The notes below the pieces were generated by a model, which was not told the DNA's origin, made no database searches, and saw only the letters and a program-made list of their open reading frames with translations. DNA of 64,000 nucleotides from Methylopila turkensis. GTDB lineage: Bacteria > Pseudomonadota > Alphaproteobacteria > Rhizobiales > Methylopilaceae. The position numbers were made by a program, and so were the translations under genes. This document shows, one piece after another, positions 9,205 to 17,877 of the stretch. The stretch spans positions 62,001 through 126,000 of the forward strand of contig NZ_BSFL01000004.1 in the NCBI RefSeq assembly GCF_027922325.1, written 5' to 3'. The stretch's first letter is position 1, and each line of letters opens with the position of its first letter.

Positions 9205-9924
9205 TCAGGCCGCGGGCCGGACGGCCTTCTGCGGCTTCGCGGGGCCTGCGCCTGCGCGGGCCTTCAGGCTCTGCACGAGCGCAAGGTTCGCGCGCACGCT
9301 CTCGTTGGCCTTGGGGCTCTGGGCGGCCATCGCGAGCGTCTGCTCGGCGCGGGCCAGATCGTTGTTCAGCGCGTAGGACAGGCCGAGGTTGGACAGCACC
9401 GAGGGCTCGCCCGGCGCGATCTTGAGCGCGGACTCGTAATAGGCGCGGGCTTCCGCGGACCGGCCGAGCTGGTCCAGCGCCGCGCCCTGCGCGTTCAGGA
9501 TCCGCCAGTCGGGCTGTTCGGGAGTGTGGGCGTTGGCGAGCGCGTTCAGCGCGTCCTGATAGCGGCCGGCGTCGGCCAGCGCGCGCCCGTAGGCCCCGAC
9601 GATCTGCTTCTGTTGCGGATGCTTGATGCTCGCGCTTTCGAGCACCGCGAGCGCCTGCGCCCGCTGGCCGAGCGCGCGCAGCGTGACCCCATAGGCGTAG
9701 GCCGTCGCGGCGTCATTGGGGTTGCGCTGGTAGGCGGCGGCGTATTTCTCGGACATCTGCCGGAGCCGCGCCTCGCTGGTCGCCGGCGTCGCCACCGAGC
9801 GCGAGGCGCTGGTCGGCAGGATCGATCCTGTCGTGTCGCGATCGGCCATGCAGCCGGCGAGGGCGGCGGCGAGCGTCGCCACGGCGATTAGGCGGCCGGC
9901 CTTGGCGCGCGCGCTGGACGTCAT
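9205..9924 (-). CDS. TPR-repeat lipoprotein, TadD-like
   Basis: Predicted outer-membrane or periplasmic lipoprotein, 239 aa, with lipobox LAGC at Cys25 after a basic n-region and a hydrophobic core. The mature part carries about four tetratricopeptide repeats (for example AYAYGVTLRALGQRAQALAVL and LNAQGAALDQLGRSAEARAYY), which act as protein-binding scaffolds. It resembles TadD, the pilotin-like lipoprotein of Flp/Tad pilus secretion, but no other tad genes are in the window. It is convergent with the monooxygenase gene (5-base gap) and divergent from ggt. The ATG at 9924 is chosen because it directly starts the signal peptide. Confidence 0.85.
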   Translation of the reverse strand: MTSSARAKAGRLIAVATLAAALAGCMADRDTTGSILPTSASRSVATPATSEARLRQMSEKYAAAYQRNPNDAATAYAYGVTLRALGQRAQALAVLESASIKHPQQKQIVGAYGRALADAGRYQDALNALANAHTPEQPDWRILNAQGAALDQLGRSAEARAYYESALKIAPGEPSVLSNLGLSYALNNDLARAEQTLAMAAQSPKANESVRANLALVQSLKARAGAGPAKPQKAVRPAA

Positions 9925-9982
9925 GACGAAGGCACCCCTAAGGTCGCAAGGTCCGGCAGGACCCCATGCCCCGGTCATAAAT

Positions 9983-10006
9983 GGTTAACCCTAAGAGCTG
10001 GTTAAC
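9983..10006. repeat. direct repeat GGTTAAC between divergent genes
   Basis: GGTTAAC occurs at 9983-9989 and 10000-10006, 17 bases apart start to start, in the 104-base gap between the TPR lipoprotein gene and ggt. The TTAA cores are separated by 13 bases, not the 7 of a canonical CtrA site. It may be a regulator site or promoter elements; neither is shown. Confidence 0.35.
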
Positions 10007-10028
10007 GGGCTCCGTCCGGAGGAGATTC

Positions 10029-11786
10029 GTGCGCGTTCCGATCGCCCGCCTCGCCGCCGTTTCGTTCCTTCTGGCGCTGGCCGCACCGTCGCCGGCCGAG
10101 GAGCGGACGGCGCGCTTCGACCATGGGCCGCCCGAGATCGCGAGCGGCTTCTCTGCGAAGCCGCTGGTCCGCGCCGAGCGCTGGATGGCCGTGACGGCGC
10201 ATCCGTTGGCGAGCGAAGCCGCCGCCGACATCCTGCGCGCGGGCGGCGACGCGGTCGACGCGGCGGTCGCGGCGCAGCTCGTGCTGGGGCTGGTCGAGGC
10301 GCAGTCCTCCGGGCTTGGCGGCGGCGCCTTCGCGCTGGTGTGGCGCGCGCAGGAACGGCGGCTGACGACGCTCGACGGGCGCGAGACCGCGCCGGCGGCC
10401 GCGACGCCCGCGCTGTTCCTTGACGACGACGGCAAGCCGCTCGGCCGGCTGGAGGCCATGATCGGCGGCCGCTCGGTCGGCGCGCCGGGAACGCCGCGCC
10501 TGCTGGAGGCGCTGCACGCCAAGGGCGGGAAGCGGCCATGGGCGGAGCTGTTTGCGCCCGCGATCCGGTTGGCGCGGGAGGGCTTCAAGGTGACGCCGCG
10601 GCTCGCCGCGCAGGTCGCGGCCGACGCCTCCCGGCTCGCGTTGTCGCCGGCGACGCGGGACTACTTCCTTCCCGGCGGCCGCCCGGTCGCGGCCGGCGAC
10701 CTGCTGCGCAATCCGGCCTACGCCGACACGCTCGAGGCGTTGCGGGACGGCGGCGCGGACGCCTTCTACGCCGGGCCGATCGCGGACGACGTGGTCGCCG
10801 CGGCGCGCTCCGCCGCCCGGCCCGGCGCACTCGCGGCCGAGGACCTGAGTCGCTACCGCGTGATCGAGCGCGATCCGGTCTGCGCGCCCTATCGCGTCTA
10901 CGAGGTCTGCGGCATGGGGCCGCCCTCGTCCGGCGGAATCGCGATCGCGCAGATCCTCGGCATGCTGGAGCCCACCGACCTCGCGCGCCTCGGACCGGAC
11001 AGCGCCGAGGCGTGGCGGCGGATCGGCGACGCCTCGCGCCTCGCCTTCGCCGACCGCGAGCTCTACGTCGCCGATCCGGCCTTCGCGCCGCAGCCGGTCG
11101 CCGGGCTGATCGCGCGCGAGTACCTGCGGGATCGCGCCCGCCTGCTGGAGCGCGGCCGCGCGCTCGACGCAGCCGAACCCGGCCGGCCCAAAGGGTCGCG
11201 CACGCTCAACCTCGCGCCCGGCCGCGCGCACGACGTTCCGGCGACCAGCCACCTGTCGATCGTCGACGCGCAAGGGAATGTTGTCTCGATGACGACCACG
11301 ATCGAGGCGGGCTTCGGGTCGCGCCTGATGGCGCGGGGCTTCCTGCTCAACAACGAGCTGACGGACTTCTCCTTCCTTCCCGAGCGCGACGGCCGGCCGG
11401 TGGCGAACCGCGTCGAGCCGGGCAAGCGGCCGCGTTCGACGATGGCGCCGACGATCGTGTTCCGCGACGGCCGCCCGACGCTCGCGGTCGGTTCGCCCGG
11501 CGGCAGCCAGATCGTCGGCTACGTGCTGAAGACGCTGATCGCCCGTCTCGACTGGGGTCTGGACGTGGCGCAGGCCGCGGCGCTGCCGAACATGCTGAAC
11601 CGCTACGGGCCGTTCGAACTGGAGAAGGGCACCCCCGCCGAGGCGCTGGCGGCGCCCCTGCGCCAGCTCGGCTTCGGGATCGAAACCGACGACCTGACCT
11701 CCGGCGTCCATGCGATCGCGATCGGGCCGCACGGGCTCGAAGGCGGCGCCGACCCGCGGCGGGAGGGGGTCGCGATCGGCGAATGA
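10029..11786 (+). CDS. ggt: gamma-glutamyltransferase
   Basis: Periplasmic gamma-glutamyltranspeptidase, 585 aa, which cleaves glutathione and other gamma-glutamyl compounds after autoprocessing into two chains. A signal peptide covers about residues 1-24 from the GTG start at 10029. The large-subunit motif SSGLGGGAFALVW is clear. The processing and catalytic threonine is Thr406 in PATSHLSIVD, followed by VVSMTTTIEAGFGSR, and RPRSTMAPTIVF with GSPGGSQI near the C-terminus, all family hallmarks. GGAGGAG at 10018-10024 supports the GTG over an ATG at 9981. A TSUP permease gene follows 82 bases downstream. Confidence 0.93.
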   Translation: MRVPIARLAAVSFLLALAAPSPAEERTARFDHGPPEIASGFSAKPLVRAERWMAVTAHPLASEAAADILRAGGDAVDAAVAAQLVLGLVEAQSSGLGGGAFALVWRAQERRLTTLDGRETAPAAATPALFLDDDGKPLGRLEAMIGGRSVGAPGTPRLLEALHAKGGKRPWAELFAPAIRLAREGFKVTPRLAAQVAADASRLALSPATRDYFLPGGRPVAAGDLLRNPAYADTLEALRDGGADAFYAGPIADDVVAAARSAARPGALAAEDLSRYRVIERDPVCAPYRVYEVCGMGPPSSGGIAIAQILGMLEPTDLARLGPDSAEAWRRIGDASRLAFADRELYVADPAFAPQPVAGLIAREYLRDRARLLERGRALDAAEPGRPKGSRTLNLAPGRAHDVPATSHLSIVDAQGNVVSMTTTIEAGFGSRLMARGFLLNNELTDFSFLPERDGRPVANRVEPGKRPRSTMAPTIVFRDGRPTLAVGSPGGSQIVGYVLKTLIARLDWGLDVAQAAALPNMLNRYGPFELEKGTPAEALAAPLRQLGFGIETDDLTSGVHAIAIGPHGLEGGADPRREGVAIGE

Positions 11787-11868
11787 AGGCCGTCGCGTTT
11801 TCGGCGTCGCGGGTCTATGCCTCGGGCCCCGTCCCGCGCCGCGCCGGCGCAAGCTCCCCTGTCGACCC

Positions 11869-12675
11869 ATGATCTCCCTGTCCATCGAGACGCTCGGACT
11901 GTTCGCGCTCGTCGGCCTGCTCGCGGGCGTCGTCGACGCGATCGCGGGCGGCGGCGGCTTGGTGACGGTGCCGGCGCTGCTGCTCGGCGGGCTCGATCCG
12001 GTGTCGGCGGTCGCGACCAACAAGCTGCAGGGCACGATCGGCACCGCCGCGGCGACCGCGCGCTTCGCGAAGGCCGGCATGCTCGAGATGCGCTCCCGGA
12101 CGCTGTGGCTGCAGGCCGGGCTCGCCTTCGCCGGCGCCGTCCTGGGCTCCGCGCTGGTGTCGTTCGCGCCGGTCGAGGCGATGCGGACCGCGCTGCCGTT
12201 CCTGCTGGTCGCGGTCGCGCTCTACTTCGCCTTCGGCCCGGCGCTCGCCGACCTCGACGGCCGCGCCCGCATGACGCCGCTCGCCTTCGCCCTCGGCGTC
12301 GCAGCGCCGATCGGCGTCTATGACGGCGTGTTCGGGCCGGGCGCCGGCTCGTTCTACATGATCGCGCTGGTGGCGCTCGCGGGCCTCGGCGCGGTGAAGG
12401 CGGTGGCGCGCACCAAGCTGCTCAACCTGTCCTCGAACCTCGCCGGCCTCATCGTCTTCATCCTCGCGGGCCATGTGGTCTGGAGCGCGGGCCTCGCCAT
12501 GGCGGCGGGCACGCTCGTCGGCGCGAGGCTCGGCGCCGGTCTCGCGCTGAAGCATGGCGTCAGGCTGGTGCGGCCGCTCGTCATCGTCGTCGCGCTTGCC
12601 CTCGCCGCGCGGCTGATGTTCGACTCCGGCCATCCCGTCGGCTCCGCCTTCTGGGCCGCCGTCTCCGCGCGCTGA
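11869..12675 (+). CDS. TSUP (TauE/SafE) family permease
   Basis: Integral membrane protein, 268 aa, of the sulfite exporter TauE/SafE family, with about eight hydrophobic segments. The N-terminal LVGLLAGVVDAIAGGGGLVTVPALLL motif and the matching second-half region PIGVYDGVFGPGAGSFYMIALV form the internal duplication typical of the family. Family members move sulfite, sulfoacetate, thiosulfate or related organosulfur anions; the substrate here is unknown. Following ggt, a link to glutathione sulfur is conceivable but only positional. The start at 11869 immediately precedes the first membrane helix. Confidence 0.9.
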   Translation: MISLSIETLGLFALVGLLAGVVDAIAGGGGLVTVPALLLGGLDPVSAVATNKLQGTIGTAAATARFAKAGMLEMRSRTLWLQAGLAFAGAVLGSALVSFAPVEAMRTALPFLLVAVALYFAFGPALADLDGRARMTPLAFALGVAAPIGVYDGVFGPGAGSFYMIALVALAGLGAVKAVARTKLLNLSSNLAGLIVFILAGHVVWSAGLAMAAGTLVGARLGAGLALKHGVRLVRPLVIVVALALAARLMFDSGHPVGSAFWAAVSAR

Positions 12676-12692
12676 AGAATAAAGGGTCCGCG

Positions 12693-13187
12693 ATGCGTCA
12701 CGCCTTGCCCCTCGCCGCCGCGCTTCTGGCGGTCGGGCCGGCCTTGGCCGGAGACGCGGAGCCATGCTCCGGCTTCGCCTGGGACGTCCGCGCGGACATC
12801 GCGGCGGTCGCCGCGGCGGAGATGACGCCGAGCGGCTCCGAGATTCGGCCGGCGCCCGCGACCGCCGTGCGGCTTCTGCTCGTCGACGCGGGCAAGGCGG
12901 GCTTCGCCCTGCCGCCGGAGCAGGCGCAGTCGCCGGCCGCCCCCGCCGGCACGCTGCGTTTCGTCGCGCGGGCCGGCGTCTGGCGCGTGACGACGACCGA
13001 ACGCCTCTGGTTCGACGTCGTTCAGGACGGTCGCTCCGCGAAGCCGCTCGGCTTCTCGGGCGACCCGACCTGCGAGGGCGCGCGCAAGTCGGTGCGGTTC
13101 GAGCTGAAGGACGGTCCGGCGACGCTGCAGGTCAGCGGCTCGCCCTCGCGCACCGTGGGCGTCGCGGTGACCGCCGAACGCCCGTGA
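12693..13187 (+). CDS. small exported protein of unknown function
   Basis: Protein of 164 aa with a clear signal peptide (about residues 1-19, cleavage after ALA) and two cysteines in the mature part (near residues 25 and 128) that could form a disulfide. The mature domain looks beta-rich (LRFVARAGVWRVTTTERLWFDVV) and I recognise no catalytic motif. It starts 18 bases after the TSUP gene and may share its transcript. It reads like a conserved alphaproteobacterial periplasmic protein; function unknown. Confidence 0.75.
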   Translation: MRHALPLAAALLAVGPALAGDAEPCSGFAWDVRADIAAVAAAEMTPSGSEIRPAPATAVRLLLVDAGKAGFALPPEQAQSPAAPAGTLRFVARAGVWRVTTTERLWFDVVQDGRSAKPLGFSGDPTCEGARKSVRFELKDGPATLQVSGSPSRTVGVAVTAERP

Positions 13188-13209
13188 CCGCGGCGCTGCG
13201 ACAGGTCCG

Positions 13210-13238
13210 TTGCAAAGCGCGGGGCGCCCGCGTATAAG
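13210..13238 (+). promoter_or_regulatory. sigma-70-type promoter for rpmI-rplT
   Basis: TTGCAA at 13210-13215 and TATAAG at 13233-13238 are separated by exactly 17 bases, matching housekeeping promoter spacing with 4/6 and 5/6 consensus bases. Transcription would start near 13245, giving a leader of about 130 nt before rpmI. Confidence 0.6.
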
Positions 13239-13299
13239 CCCGGCTTCCGCGCGGGCCCGGCCGGTTATGGGCTGCCGTGGCGCGCCCTTTTAACTGCTC

Positions 13300-13357
13300 G
13301 AAGCCTCGGGCCTGGCCGGCCTCCCTCGCGGGGGGCGGGCTGATCGCCGAAGGCTTC
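13300..13357 (+). promoter_or_regulatory. possible rpmI leader stem (ribosomal-protein autoregulation)
   Basis: Seven-base arms GAAGCCT (13300-13306) and AGGCTTC (13351-13357) could pair in the rpmI-rplT leader, closing a G+C-rich interior. The right arm ends 19 bases before the rpmI ATG. L20 (rplT) represses this operon through leader RNA in Escherichia coli and Bacillus subtilis. An equivalent here is inference, and no known L20 site was matched. Confidence 0.3.
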
Positions 13358-13375
13358 TCCTCATCGGAGAGCGAA

Positions 13376-13573
13376 ATGCCCAAGATCAAGTCCAAGTCGG
13401 CGGCGAAGAAGCGCTTCCGCTTCACCGCGACCGGCAAGGTCATCTCCGCCCAGGCCGGCAAGCGCCACGGGATGATCAAGCGCACCAACAAGCAGATCCG
13501 CAATCAGCGCGGCACGACCATCCTGACGCCGCAAGACGCGCGGATCGTCCGGACGTTCCTGCCCTACGGCTGA
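13376..13573 (+). CDS. rpmI: 50S ribosomal protein L35
   Basis: Basic 65-aa ribosomal protein L35 of the large subunit. The start [14 protein letters not shown] and the segment [24 protein letters not shown] are diagnostic. The ATG at 13376 is chosen because the residues encoded upstream in frame have no L35 counterpart. It is followed by rplT 56 bases later. infC, which heads this operon in many bacteria, is not immediately upstream; the promoter at 13210 serves rpmI directly. Confidence 0.97.
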   Translation: MPKIKSKSAAKKRFRFTATGKVISAQAGKRHGMIKRTNKQIRNQRGTTILTPQDARIVRTFLPYG

Positions 13574-13629
13574 CGCCCTGCTGTTTCGAAGCGCTTTTCC
13601 CGAACACCTGAGACGAGAGATTTACGACC

Positions 13630-14004
13630 ATGGCTCGCGTTAAACGGGGCGTCACGTCCCACGCCAAGCACAAGAAGACGCTTGAGGCCGCGAAGGGCTT
13701 CTACGGCCGTCGCAAGAACACGATCCGGGCCGCCAAGGCGGCCGTCGATCGGTCGATGCAGTACGCCTACCGCGACCGCAAGAACAAGAAGCGCACCTTC
13801 CGCGCGCTCTGGATCCAGCGCATCAACGCCGCGGTCCGCGAGCACGGCCTGACCTATTCGCGCTTCATCGACGGCCTCGCCAAGGCCGGCATTGAGGTCG
13901 ATCGCAAGGTGCTCTCGGATCTCGCGATCCACGAGCCGGCGGCCTTCGCCGTGATCGCCGCCAAGGCCAAGGACGCGCTTCCGAAGGAAGCCGCCTCGGC
14001 GTGA
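13630..14004 (+). CDS. rplT: 50S ribosomal protein L20
   Basis: L20, 124 aa, binds 23S rRNA early in large-subunit assembly. [28 protein letters not shown] and [24 protein letters not shown] are standard family segments split across N- and C-terminal domains. A short extra tail ([11 protein letters not shown]) lengthens it slightly compared with the roughly 118-aa E. coli protein. An ACGAGAGA-type upstream region precedes the ATG at 13630. Confidence 0.97.
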   Translation: MARVKRGVTSHAKHKKTLEAAKGFYGRRKNTIRAAKAAVDRSMQYAYRDRKNKKRTFRALWIQRINAAVREHGLTYSRFIDGLAKAGIEVDRKVLSDLAIHEPAAFAVIAAKAKDALPKEAASA

Positions 14005-14050
14005 TCTGATCCGGCCACCGCGAGCGGCCGGCGTCAGGACAAACCTCGTC

Positions 14051-14130
14051 ATGGTCCGGCTCGACCGGACCATCCATCTCAGGCGTAGAGCTCTGGGCCC
14101 GACATGGGTCCTCCGGTCAAGCCGGAGGAC
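14051..14130. repeat. 80-bp bipartite palindromic element, copy 1
   Basis: Two perfect 9-bp hairpins with 5-base loops are separated by 34 bases: ATGGTCCGG/CCGGACCAT (14051-14073, loop CTCGA) and GTCCTCCGG/CCGGAGGAC (14108-14130, loop TCAAG). It lies between rplT and pheS. The same structure recurs in inverted orientation after pheS at 15292-15371. The arrangement is REP/BIME-like. Confidence 0.85.
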
Positions 14131-14191
14131 GACGCCGCGGGTGGGGTCGCTGTCGTCAAGACGCTGTACCCCTTAACGGAAGCGGCGTCGC

Positions 14192-15283
14192 ATGACCGAT
14201 CTCGACAGTCTCAACGCCCTCGAAGCCGACGTGCTGGCGCAGATCGCCGGCGCCGCCGACGAAGCCGCGCTCGAAGCCGTGCGCGTGGCGGCGCTCGGCA
14301 AGAAGGGCTCCGTCTCCGAAAAGCTGAAGACGCTGGGCGCCATGAGCCCGGAGGAGCGCAAGACCTTCGGTCCGGCGCTCAACGCCCTGCGCGACCGCGT
14401 GGCCGCGGCGCTGGCCGAACGCAAGGCGGCGCTCGCCGACGCCGCGCTGGAGGCCAGGCTCGCCTCCGAGCGGCTCGACGTGTCGCTCCCCGTGCGCGAG
14501 AGCGGGCTGGAGACCGGCCGCATCCATCCCGTCAGCCAGGTGATGGACGAGCTGACCGCGATCTTCTCCGCCATGGGCTTCTCGGTCGCCGAAGGCCCGG
14601 ACATCGAGACCGACGAGCTCAACTTCACCGCGCTGAACTTCCCCGTGGGCCATCCGGCGCGGGAGATGCACGACACCTTCTTCCTGCCGGAGAAGGCGGA
14701 CGGCGAACGCCTGCTGCTGCGCACGCACACCAGCCCCGTGCAGGTGCGCACCATGCGGAGCACGCAGCCGCCGATCCGTGTGATCTGCCCCGGCCGCACC
14801 TACCGCTTCGACATGGACCAGACGCACACGCCGATGTTCCATCAGGTCGAGGGCCTCGTCATCGACAAGGAGGCGCATCTCGGCCACCTGCGCTGGGTGC
14901 TGGAGGAGTTCCTCAAGACCTTCTTCGAGGTGCCGTCGGTCGAGCTCCGGTTCCGCCCGTCGTTCTTCCCCTTCACCGAACCCTCGATGGAGGTCGACGT
15001 CCGCTGCCGCAAGCTCCCCAACGAGGTGCGCATCGGCGAGGGCGACGACTGGCTCGAGATCCTCGGCTGCGGGATGGTCCACCCCAATGTGCTGCGCAAC
15101 TGCGGCGTCGATCCGGACGTCTACCAGGGCTTCGCCTGGGGCATGGGGATCGACCGCATCGCGATGCTCAAATACGGCATGCCGGACCTCCGCGACCTGT
15201 TCTCGGCCGACGTCCGCTGGCTGCAGCACTACGGCTTCCGCCCGCTCGACTTCCCGACGCTGGCGGGCGGGCTGAGTTCGTGA
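14192..15283 (+). CDS. pheS: phenylalanyl-tRNA synthetase alpha subunit
   Basis: Class II aminoacyl-tRNA synthetase catalytic subunit, 363 aa. The N-terminal coiled-coil region is followed by the class II core: [19 protein letters not shown], the motif 2 loop with [29 protein letters not shown], and motif 3 [16 protein letters not shown] near the C-terminus. It works as an alpha2-beta2 tetramer with pheT, which follows after 162 bases. The gap on both sides is occupied by inverted copies of a palindromic element, unusual for a gene pair that is normally tightly linked. Confidence 0.97.
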   Translation: MTDLDSLNALEADVLAQIAGAADEAALEAVRVAALGKKGSVSEKLKTLGAMSPEERKTFGPALNALRDRVAAALAERKAALADAALEARLASERLDVSLPVRESGLETGRIHPVSQVMDELTAIFSAMGFSVAEGPDIETDELNFTALNFPVGHPAREMHDTFFLPEKADGERLLLRTHTSPVQVRTMRSTQPPIRVICPGRTYRFDMDQTHTPMFHQVEGLVIDKEAHLGHLRWVLEEFLKTFFEVPSVELRFRPSFFPFTEPSMEVDVRCRKLPNEVRIGEGDDWLEILGCGMVHPNVLRNCGVDPDVYQGFAWGMGIDRIAMLKYGMPDLRDLFSADVRWLQHYGFRPLDFPTLAGGLSS

Positions 15284-15291
15284 GGCTCGTC

Positions 15292-15371
15292 GTCCTCCGG
15301 CTTGACCGGAGGACCCAGCTTTGGCGCAGGTCTCGGCGTTCAAGGCGGATGGTCCGGTCAAGCCGGACCAT
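15292..15371. repeat. 80-bp bipartite palindromic element, copy 2 (inverted)
   Basis: Reverse-complement counterpart of 14051-14130, with the same 80-base length. Hairpin 15292-15314 (GTCCTCCGG, loop CTTGA, CCGGAGGAC) and hairpin 15349-15371 (ATGGTCCGG, loop TCAAG, CCGGACCAT) have identical stems to copy 1. The 34-base interior matches copy 1 at only 19 positions, so the stems have been conserved more than the spacer. It sits between pheS and pheT. Confidence 0.85.
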
Positions 15372-15389
15372 GACGAGTTCAATCCTAAT

Positions 15390-15414
15390 CCGGCTCTGCG
15401 CTCCGCTTGGCCGG
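15390..15414. repeat. additional REP-like hairpin before pheT
   Basis: CCGGC at 15390-15394 pairs with GCCGG at 15410-15414, directly after palindromic copy 2 and 31 bases before the pheT start. The wording of the sequence (GCGCTCCGCTTGGCCGGGAT) resembles repeats common in Hyphomicrobiales intergenic DNA. Confidence 0.45.
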
Positions 15415-15445
15415 GATGACGCCGCAAGGCTCTAGGTCCGATCCG

Positions 15446-17866
15446 ATGAAATTCTCCCTCTCCTGGCTGAAAGAGCATCTCTCCGGCGGCGCCGACCTCG
15501 TGGAGGTGACCGACACGCTGACCCGGGTCGGTCTGGAGGTCGAGCATGTCGAGGACAGGGCCGGAGAGCTGTCGGCCTTCGTCGTCGGCCATATCCTGGA
15601 CGCCCAGCGCCATCCCAACGCCGACAAGCTGCAGGTCTGCTCCGTGGACATCGGCAAGGGCGCGCCGCTGCAGGTGGTGTGCGGCGCCCCGAACGCCCGC
15701 GCGGGGCTGAAGGTGGTGTTCGCCGCGCCCGGAACGGTGATCCCCTCGTCCGGCGTCAAGCTCGGCGCTTCCGAGATCCGCGGCGTCGCGTCCGGCGGCA
15801 TGCTGTGCTCGGCGAAGGAGCTCGGCATTTCCGAGGAGAGCGAAGGCATCCTCGAACTGCCCGCGGATGCGCCGGTCGGCCGGCCGTTCGCGCCGCTCGT
15901 CGGTCTCGACGACCCGGTGATCGAGATCGCCGTGACGCCGAACCGGCCGGACTGCCTCGGCGTCCACGGCGTCGCCCGCGACCTCGCGGCGGCGGAGATC
16001 GGCGAGCTGATCGAGCCCGCGATCCGCCCGGTGCGGGGCGCGTTCCCTTGCCCGACCTCGGTGCGTTTCGAGTTCGGCGACACGGAGCCGCTGTCGCCCT
16101 TCTTCGCGCTCCGCCTCGTGCGCGGCGTCCGCAACGGCCCGTCGCCGGACTGGCTGCAGCGCCGGCTGCGCAGCATCGGCCAGAAGCCGATCAACGCGCT
16201 GGTCGACGTCACCAACTACCTGACCTTCGACCGCGGCCGCCCGCTGCATGTGTTCGACGCCGCCAAGGTGACGGGCGACCTCGTCGTGCGGCGCGCCCGC
16301 GCCGGCGAGAGCCTCCTCGCGCTCGACGGCAAGACCTACGCGCTCGACGAGAGCATGTGCGTGATCGCGGACGACGCCGGCGTGCAGTCGATCGCGGGCG
16401 TCATGGGCGGCGCCGCCACGGGCTGCGACGAGGCCACCACCGACGTGCTGATCGAGAGCGCGCTGTGGGACGCGCTCAACATCGCCCGCACCGGCCGGGC
16501 GCTGAACGTCCATTCCGACGCCCGCCACCGCTTCGAGCGCGGCGTCGATCCGGCCTTCGCGCTGCCGGGCCTCGACTTGGCCACGGCGCTCATCCTCGAG
16601 ATCTGCGGCGGCGAGGCGTCTGAGATCACGGCCGCCGGCGAGGTTCCCGAGCGCGACCTGATCATCGATTTCCCCGTCTCCGAGGTGAAGCGTCTCGCGG
16701 GCCTTGGCGTGGCGGCGGCCGAAGTGAAGGCGCCGCTGACGCTGCTCGGTTTCTGGGTGACCGGCCAGGGCGACCACCTCAAGGTGGCCGTGCCGAGCTG
16801 GCGGCCGGACGTGTCGGGCAAGGCCGACCTCGTCGAGGAGGTGGTGCGCATCATCGGGCTCGACCGCGTCGAGGCGACGCCCCTGCCGGCGGGCGCCAGC
16901 GTGGGCGGGGCCAAGCTCAGCCCGGTGCAACGCCGCGCGCGCGTCGCCCGCCGCACGCTCGCGGCCCGCGGCATGGTCGAGGCCGTGACCTGGTCCTTCG
17001 TCTCGAAGGCGCAGGCGGAGACCTTCGGCGGCGGCAAGCCCGAGCTCGCGCTGGCGAACCCGATCGCGGCCGACCTGTCCGACATGCGGCCGAGCCTGCT
17101 GCCGGGCCTGATTGCGGCCGCCCAGCGCAACGCCGACCGCGGCCTGCCCGACTCCGCGCTGTTCGAGGTGGGCCAGGTGTTCTGGGGCGACCGTCCCGAG
17201 GACCAGAAGATCGCCGCGACCGGCCTCCGGCGCGGCACCGCCAAGGCGCGTGGCGCCGGGCGGCACTGGGGCGAAGCGACCGCGCCGGTCGACGCCTTCG
17301 ACGCCAAGGGCGACGCGCTGGCCGCGCTCGCCAATCTCGGGCTGCAACCCTCTGCGGTGCAGATCGTGCAAGGGTCCGCGCCGGCCTGGTTCCATCCCGG
17401 CCGGTCAGGGCTGCTGCAGCTCGGCCCCAAGGTCGTGCTCGGCGCCTTCGGCGAACTGCACCCCCGCACCCTCGCGGCGCTCGGCGTCTCCGGTCCGCTG
17501 GTCGGCTTCGAGCTGATCCTCGACGCGCTGCCGCAGCCGAAGGCCAAGCCCACGCGCGCCAAGCCGCCATTCGAGGGCTCGGCGTTCCAGCCGCTGTCGC
17601 GCGACTTCGCCTTCGTGGTGGACCGCGACGTGGCGGCCGGCGAGCTGATCCGCGCCGCGCAGGCGGCGGAGCGCAAGCTCGTCACGCGGGTCGACCTGTT
17701 CGACCGCTACGAGGGGCCCGGCGTGCCGGAGGGCAAGGTCTCGCTCGGCCTCGCCGTGACGCTGCAGCCGCGCGAGAAGACGCTGACCGACGCCGAGATC
17801 GAGGAGATTTCGGCCCGCATCGTCGCGCAGGTCGCGAAGGCCACCGGCGCGACCCTGCGCGGCTGA
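15446..17866 (+). CDS. pheT: phenylalanyl-tRNA synthetase beta subunit
   Basis: Beta subunit, 806 aa, carrying tRNA binding and editing. Domain order: N-terminal tRNA-binding EMAP/OB domain (about residues 40-150, with HPNADKLQVCSVDIG), B3/B4 editing domain (about 210-385, with INALVDVTNYLTFDRGRPLHVFD), B5 domain (about 400-475), class II-like core, and the C-terminal ferredoxin-fold anticodon-binding domain (about 710-806, with FQPLSRDFAFVVDRDV). The ATG at 15446 gives the standard MKFSLSWLKEHL start. It ends 11 bases before the convergent histidine kinase gene. Confidence 0.97.
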   Translation: MKFSLSWLKEHLSGGADLVEVTDTLTRVGLEVEHVEDRAGELSAFVVGHILDAQRHPNADKLQVCSVDIGKGAPLQVVCGAPNARAGLKVVFAAPGTVIPSSGVKLGASEIRGVASGGMLCSAKELGISEESEGILELPADAPVGRPFAPLVGLDDPVIEIAVTPNRPDCLGVHGVARDLAAAEIGELIEPAIRPVRGAFPCPTSVRFEFGDTEPLSPFFALRLVRGVRNGPSPDWLQRRLRSIGQKPINALVDVTNYLTFDRGRPLHVFDAAKVTGDLVVRRARAGESLLALDGKTYALDESMCVIADDAGVQSIAGVMGGAATGCDEATTDVLIESALWDALNIARTGRALNVHSDARHRFERGVDPAFALPGLDLATALILEICGGEASEITAAGEVPERDLIIDFPVSEVKRLAGLGVAAAEVKAPLTLLGFWVTGQGDHLKVAVPSWRPDVSGKADLVEEVVRIIGLDRVEATPLPAGASVGGAKLSPVQRRARVARRTLAARGMVEAVTWSFVSKAQAETFGGGKPELALANPIAADLSDMRPSLLPGLIAAAQRNADRGLPDSALFEVGQVFWGDRPEDQKIAATGLRRGTAKARGAGRHWGEATAPVDAFDAKGDALAALANLGLQPSAVQIVQGSAPAWFHPGRSGLLQLGPKVVLGAFGELHPRTLAALGVSGPLVGFELILDALPQPKAKPTRAKPPFEGSAFQPLSRDFAFVVDRDVAAGELIRAAQAAERKLVTRVDLFDRYEGPGVPEGKVSLGLAVTLQPREKTLTDAEIEEISARIVAQVAKATGATLRG

Positions 17867-17877
17867 CGCAGCCGGCG

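Noticed and set aside
9985..10005. CtrA binding site TTAA-N7-TTAA
   Set aside because: The TTAA cores are 13 bases apart.
14051..15371. pheS carried as a transposon between inverted ends
   Set aside because: There is no transposase and no target duplication, and pheS is an essential gene in its normal context. The elements are better read as REP-like palindromes.
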